Source: Clostridium sp. CAG:411 (GTDB lineage Bacteria; Bacillota; Clostridia; Lachnospirales; Lachnospiraceae). Taken from it: 16,418 nucleotides of DNA. The position numbers were made by a program, and so were the translations under genes. Location of the stretch: NCBI GenBank assembly GCA_000437275.1, contig FR899731.1:1-16418 (forward strand), given 5' to 3'. Positions 1-6,640 of this stretch are shown here, piece by piece. Numbering within the stretch: position 1 is the stretch's first letter; the number at the start of each line of letters is the position of its first letter. The notes under the pieces are model-generated. The model saw only the letters and a list, made by a program, of their open reading frames with translations, was not told the DNA's origin and ran no database searches.

Positions 1-85
1 ATGTAATATTCTTAACGTAAAAGTATCCATATAACAACCAAAACACACTTTGCACGGTTTTATATTATGGCGGTATTGTCAGATT

Positions 86-184
86 TTAACCAATTACACA
101 TATAAATCGTTTCTTTGCGTATTCTATATCTTTAGCATTATTATAACAAAACTCCACTGCTTTGACTATATTTCCTTTTTTCTG
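86..184 (-). pseudogene. possible relict C-terminal coding fragment
   Basis: A minus-strand frame of 32 codons runs between stops at 185-187 and 86-88. It reads like protein (…NIVKAVEFCYNNAKDIEYA…), with lysine and alternating hydrophobic positions suggesting a helix, but it has no start codon or RBS. One more in-frame stop separates it from a further open stretch upstream (about 188-240). I do not recognise the family. It could be the decayed tail of a gene or chance AT-rich open frame. The rest of 1-230 shows nothing I can name. Confidence 0.2.
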
Positions 185-228
185 TTACGTTCCTAATTGG
201 AATGTTTGCCGATTTGGCTGAATATTAG

Positions 229-252
229 AGTGTAAAAAGATTTTTTTACACT
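229..252. repeat. AT-rich hairpin
   Basis: A 10-bp perfect inverted repeat, AGTGTAAAAA at 229-238 and TTTTTACACT at 243-252, with a 4-nt loop. A second small inverted repeat (ATGTTA/TAACAT, 255-270) follows. Both are AT-rich and of unknown role; they belong to the cluster of stem-loops filling 229-510. Confidence 0.45.
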
Positions 253-297
253 TGATGTTAAGTATAACATATAAAAAAGAAAAAGCAAGAATATCGT

Positions 298-341
298 AAA
301 AAAGATTCGCTAAACCAATCTTGCTTTAACGAATCTTTTCT
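298..341 (-). terminator. Rho-independent terminator downstream of the DUF4352 gene
   Basis: AAAAGATTCG (300-309) pairs with CGAATCTTTT (330-339). The stem continues inward through 311-314/325-328. The single intervening position is C·A if the plus strand is transcribed but a G·U wobble on the minus strand, giving about 15 continuous pairs there, followed by a run of T on the minus strand. This fits termination of the minus-strand transcript carrying the DUF4352 gene and the repeat copy at 359-510. An overlapping pairing (282-290 with 319-327) would compete with it. Confidence 0.6.
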
Positions 342-358
342 ATTTTTCCTTTTATCAA

Positions 359-510
359 GTCAAGTGGATATTCGCAATCCGCTCTGCTACTTGCTTATAA
401 CACGATTAGCTGCTATCGCAGCATATCAGAAAGGGCTTACACCCATCCTGATACAAGAAAATCCCGCCACTTATTGCCCTATGCAATAGAAGTGTGGGAC
501 TTTCTTGATT
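359..510. repeat. hairpin repeat family B, copy 1 (long form)
   Basis: Shares with 2664-2767 the order GTCAAG..GATATTCGCA, TATCAG..CTGATA hairpin, and a long hairpin ending in CTTGATT. Here the small hairpin is 424-429/448-453. The long one pairs 454-472 with 490-507, around an inner ATTGC/GCAAT (473-477/483-487). About 45 nt absent from the other copy lie between GCA and TATCAG and contain a 5-bp hairpin (409-413/418-422) whose loop reads GATA, a GNRA tetraloop, on the minus strand. The element starts 13 nt downstream of the DUF4352 stop. It may be an RNA 3' element or a miniature mobile repeat. Confidence 0.6.
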
Positions 511-522
511 GTGTTAAAGCTA

Positions 523-1128
523 TTACTTTTTCTTATTCAAATGAATTTGAATTTCTTTATCACTCCAAAAATCTGGCTGATATCGTAATACTAACTTCTT
601 GTCATTTTTAGGTGCCTCAAATGTCAAAGAACCTTTTACCGTTCCTCCGGCTACTAATTCTCCTGAATTCAAAGCCGTATCCTCGTCTATTGTTGTAAAT
701 ATAACATCACTTACCTGTCCGCTGCTATTTTGTAACGAAAAATCAAACTCATTATAACTAACCTGACTATCGCCATTATTGAAAATAGAAAGCATTACTG
801 TTACATATTCCTTTCCGCTTTTTGGTTTATCATATTGGGTTCCGTTTGAATGAGATACTTTTGTCACTTTTATCGCATAATCGCCTAATTTCACCTTATT
901 CCCAACATAAAACTCTTCTTTTTCTTCCTTACCTTTACCATCCTTTTTCTTGTCTTTCGTATCCTTTTTTGCCGTATCTGTCTTATTTGTATCCGTCTGT
1001 TCTATTTTACTTTCCTCTACTTTTTTTGCACCCTCATCTGATGAATCGGAACTACCTGCAACAATACACAAGACAACTACAACTATAATTGTCCAAAACC
1101 ACCAGCGTTTCCAAATTGGTTTTTTCAT
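523..1128 (-). CDS. DUF4352-domain membrane-anchored protein
   Basis: 201 residues, ATG with AGGAGG (1138-1143) at good spacing. The N-terminus MKKPIWKRWWFW precedes one hydrophobic helix (about 10-25), giving a membrane anchor with the rest outside the cell. No proper lipobox is present (the residue before Cys is Leu). Residues about 30-75 are a Lys/Glu/Asp/Thr-rich low-complexity linker. About 76-195 resemble the DUF4352 (telokin-like, immunoglobulin-type) domain: a KLGDYAIKVTKV strand, a GKEYVTVMLSIFNN strand, then YNEFDFSLQNSSGQ and a late SLTFEAPKNDKKLVLRYQP segment. This fold is common in Firmicute surface proteins and lipoproteins; its ligand is unknown. The gene follows the truncated kinase on the same strand with a 130-nt gap that holds an 8-bp inverted repeat (1156-1163/1173-1180) in its leader. 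The domain call is by pattern recognition. Confidence 0.75.
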   Translation of the reverse strand: MKKPIWKRWWFWTIIVVVVLCIVAGSSDSSDEGAKKVEESKIEQTDTNKTDTAKKDTKDKKKDGKGKEEKEEFYVGNKVKLGDYAIKVTKVSHSNGTQYDKPKSGKEYVTVMLSIFNNGDSQVSYNEFDFSLQNSSGQVSDVIFTTIDEDTALNSGELVAGGTVKGSLTFEAPKNDKKLVLRYQPDFWSDKEIQIHLNKKK

Positions 1129-1258
1129 AAATTTTTTCCTCCTCTGTTTTTTTGGTAGTTTTCTACTGCATCGAAAACTATCAACTGCTATTTAGTATAA
1201 AGGAAAATTTTTCTATTTTGGTATGCTATCTGCATACATTTTTTTACTATCCCGTGTG

Positions 1259-2122
1259 TTATTGTCGAGGTAATCGAGGTGCAAAGCATATCCCTATTAC
1301 AAAAACGACTGTTGCAATACAAATTCGTATAAAATAACGTTCCCATTTTTTACAATCATCCAACCACCTTTGAAACCAATGAAAAGGATCTAATATACAG
1401 AAATACGGTGCTATAATAGCGATAGACGCTAACAAAACGCCTTGCACCTTTTGCCGAAAATCAGGCAAAGTGATATAGGTGGAATCAACACTGATTAAAA
1501 AAGCAAAACCAAAAAAATAACCGATTACAGCTAAAATTTCCTTCCACCAGATGCCTGAACGAAAGCCTGGTATTTCACGAATACCGTACCCTTTTTTATT
1601 ATTTAAACTACTGCCATTATTTCTAATTTTTGAATCCTCTACTAACTGTTTCTTTATTTGAGCATAAGATTCATAGCGATTTCGATAGTCAATCTGCGTA
1701 CAAGTCATTACAATACCTCGAAAAGGCTCTAATTCTACTAAATACTCTGTTGGCAGTTTCCCCGTGAGCATTACATTGATTAAAATTCCAAATGCGTACA
1801 TATCTGTTCTTTCATTTGTCTGACTAAACCCAAATTGTTCCGGGGCTGCATATCCCACAGTTCCCATAATAACTGTATCTGCTGTTTTTTCCTGTTGATA
1901 AGACCGAGCAATACCAAAATCAATCAATTTTAAAACAGCATCCGTAGATATAATAATATTAGAAGGGTTGATATCTTTATGTACTATATTTTTCTTTTGC
2001 AATTCTTCTAGCAAATCCAGCAACATACAACTATATTTTCTTTCTCCTTCTTTTACACGAAACAATTGTATTATTTTCATAATATATGGTACAATAAATT
2101 TACATTTTTTACAATTGCACAA
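1259..2122 (-). CDS. N-terminally truncated Ser/Thr protein kinase with membrane tail (probable pseudogene)
   Basis: The frame opens with TTG at 2122 (first ATG at 2080) and encodes 287 residues of which about 45-160 are a Hanks-type kinase C-lobe. Visible motifs are the catalytic loop HKDINPSN (H48, D50, N55), DFG (68-70), APE (93-95) and the TDMYAFGIL helix. Three hydrophobic segments follow (about 195-212, 226-243, 263-281). The glycine loop and the ATP-anchoring VAIK lysine are absent. Residues 12-30 (PYIMKIIQLFRVKEGERKY) look like the region just after helix C, joined directly to the helix before the catalytic loop, so an internal deletion is likely as well as loss of the N-lobe. There is no room upstream for the missing part, because the divergent HTH gene starts at 2227. 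I infer it is catalytically dead; a regulatory or membrane role for the remnant cannot be excluded. Confidence 0.7.
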   Translation of the reverse strand: MCNCKKCKFIVPYIMKIIQLFRVKEGERKYSCMLLDLLEELQKKNIVHKDINPSNIIISTDAVLKLIDFGIARSYQQEKTADTVIMGTVGYAAPEQFGFSQTNERTDMYAFGILINVMLTGKLPTEYLVELEPFRGIVMTCTQIDYRNRYESYAQIKKQLVEDSKIRNNGSSLNNKKGYGIREIPGFRSGIWWKEILAVIGYFFGFAFLISVDSTYITLPDFRQKVQGVLLASIAIIAPYFCILDPFHWFQRWLDDCKKWERYFIRICIATVVFVIGICFAPRLPRQ

Positions 2123-2165
2123 AGACTTTCGTTTGAAAATGCCAGATATTTAAAATAATTGAGAA

Positions 2166-2216
2166 ATTTAGTGATTAACTAAATAGGTAACATATAATAA
2201 TTGAAGCAAAGGAGAG
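2166..2216 (+). promoter_or_regulatory. promoter and candidate autoregulatory operator of the HTH gene
   Basis: A consensus -10 TATAAT lies at 2193-2198. The -35 region is poor but falls inside a 7-bp perfect inverted repeat ATTTAGT (2166-2172) / ACTAAAT (2178-2184) with a 5-nt centre, which is placed where a dimeric HTH repressor could block RNA polymerase. AAGGAG at 2209-2214 is the RBS, with rather long spacing to the ATG at 2227. Confidence 0.5.
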
Positions 2217-2226
2217 ACAATCACTT

Positions 2227-2655
2227 ATGAAAGCCAGAACACAAGAATTACTCGAAATTTTAACCAGCGGAATTTCTATCGAAAACTACTATCGTACATA
2301 TGAACAGGAATTACAACAAATTGCTATTTCTGACTGGTTAGAAAACCTCCTCCAAAAAAAGAAATTAAAAAAAGCAAATGTAATTAAATGTGCTGAATTG
2401 GATCGCACATATGGATACCAACTTTTTAATGGCACAAGAAAACCTTCCAGAGATTCTCTTATCTGTCTGGGTATGGGGATGATGCTTTCTCTGGATGAAC
2501 TTCAAATTTTATTAAAAGTAGCACGCTTCGCTCCCTTATATGCCAAAGATCAGAGGGATAGTGCAATTATATTTTTTGTCTCAAAACGAAAAAAAGTCTG
2601 TGATCTGGATGCCTTCCTCTTAGAACAAAACTTACCTGGAATAATCCGAATCTAA
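2227..2655 (+). CDS. XRE-like helix-turn-helix protein, kinase-associated type
   Basis: 142 residues, ATG with AAGGAG upstream; the only plus-strand gene supported here. Residues about 1-37 are a helical leader. About 38-95 form an XRE/lambda-repressor-like HTH: LLQKKKLKKANVIKCAELDR then TYGYQLFNGTRKPSRDSLI, where the GYQ..NGTRKPSRD segment is the usual recognition-helix and loop pattern. The tail (100-142) carries LYAKDQRDSAIIFF and a final helix. From memory, proteins of this layout are common in gut Clostridia and are often next to Ser/Thr kinases; that association is recall, not something the sequence proves. Here it is divergent from the truncated kinase with about 100 nt shared between them, so it probably controls itself and formerly the kinase. 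No membrane segment. Confidence 0.65.
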   Translation: MKARTQELLEILTSGISIENYYRTYEQELQQIAISDWLENLLQKKKLKKANVIKCAELDRTYGYQLFNGTRKPSRDSLICLGMGMMLSLDELQILLKVARFAPLYAKDQRDSAIIFFVSKRKKVCDLDAFLLEQNLPGIIRI

Positions 2656-2663
2656 CACATGTA

Positions 2664-2767
2664 GTCAAGGATATTCGCAGTTTATCAGGAGAAGCTCTCA
2701 CTCCCCCCTGATACAAGTAAGTCCCCTGCTTATTGCTTTCCGCAATTGAGCAGGGGACTTACTTGAT
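2664..2767. repeat. hairpin repeat family B, copy 2 (short form; likely also a terminator)
   Basis: Same order of blocks as 359-510 without the extra 45 nt: GTCAAGGATATTCGCA, a TATCAG/CTGATA hairpin (2683-2688/2708-2713), then a perfect 17-bp stem (2714-2730 with 2749-2765) with an inner ATTGC/GCAAT (2732-2736/2742-2746). In the outer stem the fifth pair is T-A here and A-T in copy 1, a compensated change. It lies in the convergent gap between the HTH gene stop (2655) and the 2824 gene stop. T-rich DNA after the stem on the plus strand makes it a plausible terminator for the HTH gene. Confidence 0.65.
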
Positions 2768-2823
2768 TTGGTTATATTTTCAAAAACATATCGCTGTCAT
2801 TTTTCCAATTGCTGCATTTCTGT

Positions 2824-3255
2824 TTATCTAAATAGCTCTACAACCTCAGGTAATATAGCTTTATCTGTTTCATAATAATGTTTGTCTACACTTATGATTG
2901 TCCTCGTATCGCTTATACCTATAATAGAAACAATTTTTTCTTTCTTTCCTTTGTAGCACAGCTTATAAGAATAACCGCCATACTTATTTAACTGCTTTTC
3001 AGTTTCAATCTCTTTTATTTTCAAATCCTCTAATATCTTACAAAACTTCCGTAACTTATCTACTTCATCCGTCTTTTGTTCCCCAGTCCAACTCTCTACC
3101 TGAACAAGACCATCGAAATACGCTTCTGTAAATACATCATTTGAGGAAGTGTTTTTCTTTAATGTCCTATTTTGCCAATAGGACACTATAACTACTATAA
3201 TTATTCCTACTAAAATTAGCATTAACATATATAATTTTTTTCTTGATTTCTTCAT
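2824..3255 (-). CDS. small membrane-anchored protein of unknown function, partner of the cysteine peptidase
   Basis: The ATG at 3255 is chosen over an in-frame one at 3288 because GAGAGG lies just upstream of it; this also removes the overlap with the preceding stop at 3267-3269. 143 residues: MKKSRKKLYM is a positive cytoplasmic tip, about 8-26 is one hydrophobic helix, and the remainder (about 117 residues) should be outside the cell. That part is charged, with a helical stretch (DEVDKLRKFCKILEDLKIKE) followed by beta-like segments (YSYKLCYKGKKEKIVSIIGI). I recognise no family. It begins 11 nt after the peptidase gene ends, so the two are surely co-transcribed. An inhibitor, substrate or immunity role is possible by analogy with protease-inhibitor pairs, but nothing in the sequence proves it. 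Confidence 0.65.
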   Translation of the reverse strand: MKKSRKKLYMLMLILVGIIIVVIVSYWQNRTLKKNTSSNDVFTEAYFDGLVQVESWTGEQKTDEVDKLRKFCKILEDLKIKEIETEKQLNKYGGYSYKLCYKGKKEKIVSIIGISDTRTIISVDKHYYETDKAILPEVVELFR

Positions 3256-3266
3256 TTCATTTCCTC

Positions 3267-4349
3267 TCAATAAACAGTATCTTTCCACACAAACTTATAT
3301 CCATACATTGTTATACACGAATCACTTCCTTCATATGTTAGCATTCGAAACTTTCCATTTGAATCCCATATCGCAATATACTTCTTTTTATCAGCAGTCG
3401 CATATCCATATCCAGTAACCATATGACCAGCAACAGCATCACTAATAAACCCCATACAAAATGGTTTCTTATGTCCAATAGACTCCTTAACCTTAACCCA
3501 TGATAAAGGTGTACCATATTTAATCGAATAAGATAATCCATAATGTTTTAATGCTTTCTTGGTATCCTTAACAGTACCAGCTAAATACCAACTAATCCCC
3601 ATAGCCAAGTTCACATCTCCCGCTTCTAAAGATTTGTTTTTTTTATAATTTACTATCGTCGCAACAGTTGCTGCCCAGCAATTATTTTCCTCTTGCCGAA
3701 CAAAATTTGTAATATTACATTTATGGATATTTTCATTAGATTTTGTTAATGTTACATAAGGTAATCCTAACTCCATTTTTGTACTATACGGTGAAGTAAC
3801 CCTAGTAGTACCCACCCTATTTTCACTCTTTTTCAATTGATTAATTTTATTTTTAAAACATGAATTATGAAACTTTTTATTTTTTTCTACAAAAATTGGA
3901 AATTCATCTACAACAACATTCTTTTTCTCATCTTCAGCATACAACTCATCTCCATCTATATATAGTAAAACTGTTTCACTATTATCAAATTTTTTAAAAA
4001 CTTTATTAATGAATTCCACATCGTTTGAAATCGAAAATGTATTATTTTCTTCAAGTGTGGCAATATATACACATTTCTTAGAATTATATATAGGTATGTA
4101 TCGAATAACTTCACAAGTATTTGCGTTATAACATTGAAACATCTCTCCTATATTTAGTTGTTTGCAGTCTGGTAAAACAGATATGATATCTTTTAGTTCC
4201 TGTTTATCATAGGTTATTTCTTTATCGTCAACCTCAACCACATTAATATCACATACATTTTGTTCTTTTGCCTTAATTATATCTGGATTAATTGCAACAC
4301 AAACAAATAAAAAACACATACCTAAAATAAACTTTAAATTTTTTCTCAT
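3267..4349 (-). CDS. secreted papain-like cysteine peptidase (C39/C47-like)
   Basis: 360 residues, ATG with GGGAGA upstream. MRKNLKFILGMCFLFVCVAI is a signal peptide; cleavage near IKA-KE (about 27/28) is likely. Residues about 30-185 are a poorly conserved region that could be a propeptide. The catalytic domain is about 195-360: Q219 five residues before C224 in QEENNCWAATVATI (oxyanion Gln and nucleophile), H309 in AGHMVTGYGY, and D329 in YIAIWDSNG. This Cys-His-Asp/Asn order with CWAA is typical of the Peptidase_C39-like and staphopain (C47) papain-fold families. It has no ABC-transporter part, so it is not a classical bacteriocin-exporting C39 protein. Its substrate is unknown. It is the first gene of a two-gene operon with its own strong promoter. 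Confidence 0.75.
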   Translation of the reverse strand: MRKNLKFILGMCFLFVCVAINPDIIKAKEQNVCDINVVEVDDKEITYDKQELKDIISVLPDCKQLNIGEMFQCYNANTCEVIRYIPIYNSKKCVYIATLEENNTFSISNDVEFINKVFKKFDNSETVLLYIDGDELYAEDEKKNVVVDEFPIFVEKNKKFHNSCFKNKINQLKKSENRVGTTRVTSPYSTKMELGLPYVTLTKSNENIHKCNITNFVRQEENNCWAATVATIVNYKKNKSLEAGDVNLAMGISWYLAGTVKDTKKALKHYGLSYSIKYGTPLSWVKVKESIGHKKPFCMGFISDAVAGHMVTGYGYATADKKKYIAIWDSNGKFRMLTYEGSDSCITMYGYKFVWKDTVY

Positions 4350-4445
4350 AATATTTTCTCCCTACCTTTTATCGTTCATATTTATTTTTAGAAAGTAGCT
4401 CTCTTTTTAAGTTTCCAACTCTCTAAAACATTTTCTTGTGATAAT

Positions 4446-4474
4446 ATTATATTATAAGTTCTTTTCTTTTTCAA
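4446..4474 (-). promoter_or_regulatory. sigma-A promoter of the peptidase operon
   Basis: On the minus strand, TTGAAA (4469-4474) and TATAAT (4446-4451) are 17 nt apart, a near-perfect housekeeping promoter. A second TATAAT overlaps at 4451-4456. Transcription would start near 4439, leaving a leader of about 90 nt that holds a 7-bp inverted repeat TTTTAGA/TCTAAAA (4386-4392/4422-4428). The rest of the 306-nt gap to ptsI is AT-rich and featureless apart from the ptsI terminator. Confidence 0.65.
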
Positions 4475-4608
4475 GTGTTTATATAAATCAAACATTATTT
4501 TTACTTAAATTTGCTTATAGAAATTTATATTTTGGTATATTTTTCTTTAAGTAAATCAAATTGAGAATTTCTATTCTATACATTATCAATGCAGCAACAT
4601 GCAATAGC

Positions 4609-4640
4609 AAAAAAGGATGCCATCTACGACACCCTTTTTT
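4609..4640 (-). terminator. Rho-independent terminator of ptsI
   Basis: On the minus strand GGGTGTC pairs with GGCATCC (two wobbles) around a 6-nt loop, flanked by A-rich and T-rich arms and ending in six T. It lies shortly after the ptsI stop and closes the fru-pts operon. Confidence 0.75.
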
Positions 4641-4655
4641 TCTTTATTTTTTTCT

Positions 4656-6359
4656 TTATTTTTTTCGTTGTTCTAACAATTGCTCTACTTCTTCTCTGGT
4701 TCCAAGGCCTTCCACCTCTTTGGCTAATGCCTTTGCTTCCTCTATCGTCCACTTTGCAATCGTATTTCGAGTGGCTAATACTGAAGTTGCACTAACACTA
4801 AATTCATCCAATCCATATGCCAATAACAATGGAATAAGCTTTTCATCTGCTGCGGCTTCTCCACACATTCCCACTGGAATACCAGCTTTATTTCCACAGG
4901 CAATTACATGTGCGATAGAACGTAATACTGCTGGATTGTAAGCGGAATACAAATATGCTACCTGTGCATTACCACGATCTACTACCATCGTATATTGTGT
5001 CAAATCGTTTGTTCCTATACTAAAGAAATCTGCCTCCTTTGCCAGTAAGTCTGCCATAAGAGATGCGGCAGGTGTTTCTACCATGATACCTACCTTTATT
5101 TCTTTGTTGTATGAAATCTGTTCCTGATCCAATTCCTTCATCAACTCGCCAAGAATCTCTTTTACCTGTCGAAGTTCATCCAGACAAGTAACCATAGGAA
5201 CCATAATGCGAATATCTCCATATGCACTGGCACGAAGAAGCGCTCGAAGCTGTGCTCGATATAAGTCTTTTTGCTTTAAGCAGACACGAATTGCTCGATA
5301 TCCAAGAAATGGATTATCCTCTTTCTCCAGATTCAAATATGGTATTTCCTTATCGCCACCTACATCTAACGTACGAATAATCACAGGTTTTCCCTGCATG
5401 GTTTCTGCAACCTGCTTATATGCTTGGAACTGTTCTTCCTCGGAAGGCGTATTGGTGCGGTCCATAAACAAAAATTCTGTACGGAACAATCCAACACCTT
5501 CTCCATCTCGTTCCAACACCATGTCACTATCCTGTGGTTTTCCAATGTTACAAACCAATTCTACCTGTTTTCCATCCGCTGTTATTGTAGGTTTTCCTAC
5601 CAATGCACGAAGTGCCTCTTTCTCTTTTAAATATTGCTCTCGCTTCGCATGATATTCCGCCTTTTCTTCTTCGGAAGGGTCCAAAATTACCACACCCAAA
5701 TCACCATCTAAAGCAGCTTCCTGTCCATCTTTTACCGTTTGCATAATATCTGGAATGCTTAATACTGCTGGTATTTCCAAGGCTCTCGCAAGAATCGCTG
5801 AGTGAGATGTTTTTCCACCCACTTCCGTAAGAATACCAACTACATTTTCCTTATGCAATCCCACCGTCATGGATGGTGTCAAGTCTCTGGCCGCTAAAAT
5901 CGTTCCTTTGGGTACTTGACTAATATCTACTTCCTCTTTTCCAAGCAATATTTTCAGCAAACGGTTACGCATATCCTGTACATCCGTCACACGCTGGTTG
6001 GTAAGCTCATCTTCTGCCATCGAAAAAATCTGAATGAACATATCACAGACATTCCACAAAGCACGTTCCGCACAACTTCCGTCCTTTATCTGATTTGTAA
6101 CCTCATCTGCCATGGCAGGATCGGATACCATAATCACATGCCCCTCTAAGATTTCCGCTTCTTTTTCTCCAACCTGTTCTCGCATCTTCGCAGCCATATC
6201 CATCGTTTTCTCGGTAAAATCTTCTACCGCTTTTTGAAAACGTGCAACCTCTGCATCCACATCCGTTATCTTTTTATCCTCAAAACTTAAATCTGTCTCC
6301 TCAATTCGTACAATTGTTCCAACCCCATATCCTTTGGAAGCCCCAATTCCCTGTATCAT
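4656..6359 (-). CDS. ptsI: PTS Enzyme I (phosphoenolpyruvate-protein phosphotransferase)
   Basis: Enzyme I takes phosphate from PEP and passes it to HPr, the first cytoplasmic step of all PTS sugar uptake. 567 residues from the ATG at 6359. A GTG three codons earlier is rejected because it lies inside the RBS AGAGGTG, which is 6 nt before this ATG. The length is normal. The N-terminal HPr-binding/swivel part holds the active His in GGKTSHSAILAR (about residue 186). The C-terminal PEP-binding barrel shows GVGLFRTEFLFM, RTLDVGGDKEIPY, VGIMVETPAA, SIGTNDLTQYTM and the catalytic GMCGEAAAD. It is the last gene of the fru operon, parted from ptsH by a 198-bp repeat element, and is followed by a terminator. 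Confidence 0.97.
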   Translation of the reverse strand: MIQGIGASKGYGVGTIVRIEETDLSFEDKKITDVDAEVARFQKAVEDFTEKTMDMAAKMREQVGEKEAEILEGHVIMVSDPAMADEVTNQIKDGSCAERALWNVCDMFIQIFSMAEDELTNQRVTDVQDMRNRLLKILLGKEEVDISQVPKGTILAARDLTPSMTVGLHKENVVGILTEVGGKTSHSAILARALEIPAVLSIPDIMQTVKDGQEAALDGDLGVVILDPSEEEKAEYHAKREQYLKEKEALRALVGKPTITADGKQVELVCNIGKPQDSDMVLERDGEGVGLFRTEFLFMDRTNTPSEEEQFQAYKQVAETMQGKPVIIRTLDVGGDKEIPYLNLEKEDNPFLGYRAIRVCLKQKDLYRAQLRALLRASAYGDIRIMVPMVTCLDELRQVKEILGELMKELDQEQISYNKEIKVGIMVETPAASLMADLLAKEADFFSIGTNDLTQYTMVVDRGNAQVAYLYSAYNPAVLRSIAHVIACGNKAGIPVGMCGEAAADEKLIPLLLAYGLDEFSVSATSVLATRNTIAKWTIEEAKALAKEVEGLGTREEVEQLLEQRKK

Positions 6360-6388
6360 CCCAATCACCTCTTTCTGTTTTTTGAGAA

Positions 6389-6419
6389 TTAGGACCTACA
6401 ATTTTCATGCAAGTCCTAA
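6389..6419 (-). repeat. 7-bp inverted repeat in the ptsI leader
   Basis: TTAGGAC (6389-6395) and GTCCTAA (6413-6419) with a 17-nt loop lie between the ptsH-ptsI repeat element and the ptsI RBS. There is no run of T after it in the reading direction, so it is not a normal terminator. It may be a leader stem or regulatory site; the role is unknown. Confidence 0.3.
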
Positions 6420-6442
6420 CTTATGAAAACAACTATTCTCCG

Positions 6443-6640
6443 TTACTATTCACAGCTTTTCTTCTCTACATTCAGAAAAATCTGTGCAAAACCTGCGCAG
6501 AACGCTGCAAAATCAGCAGCTTCCCTTTTCCTCCTGTACAGAAGAACTGCCTACACGGCAGCTTTGCATCAAGCAACCAGCCCCTTACGCACAAGCACGA
6601 CGTGTCTAGTTGCTTGATACAAATCGGATGTGAATAGTAA
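6443..6640. mobile_element. MITE-like element inserted between ptsH and ptsI
   Basis: Ends are 12-bp perfect inverted repeats TTACTATTCACA (6443-6454) and TGTGAATAGTAA (6629-6640). The 9-bp direct repeat CTATTCTCC flanks it (6433-6441 and 6641-6649); the right-hand copy is the last three codons of ptsH, stop included. So the target duplication repeats the ptsH end. The 198-bp body has no ORF. It has a side hairpin CTGCC/GGCAG (6547-6551/6557-6561) next to a stem ATCAAGCAAC/GTTGCTTGAT (6568-6577/6609-6618) that extends outward by TTTG/CAAA across one C·A position (G·U on the minus-strand RNA). No transposase is present, so it would be mobilised in trans or be an old relic. Confidence 0.65.

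Noticed and set aside
1051..1083. Lipobox in the DUF4352 protein
   Set aside because: The Cys is preceded by VVL, not by Gly, Ala or Ser, so it is treated as a membrane anchor.
1221..1247. GTATGC/GCATAC hairpin followed by seven T on the plus strand
   Set aside because: No plus-strand gene precedes it, and the minus side lacks a good T run; not called as a terminator.
4656..4941. Plus-strand open frames opposite ptsI, fruA and prmC
   Set aside because: They are antisense shadows of well-supported genes with no RBS or recognisable domain.
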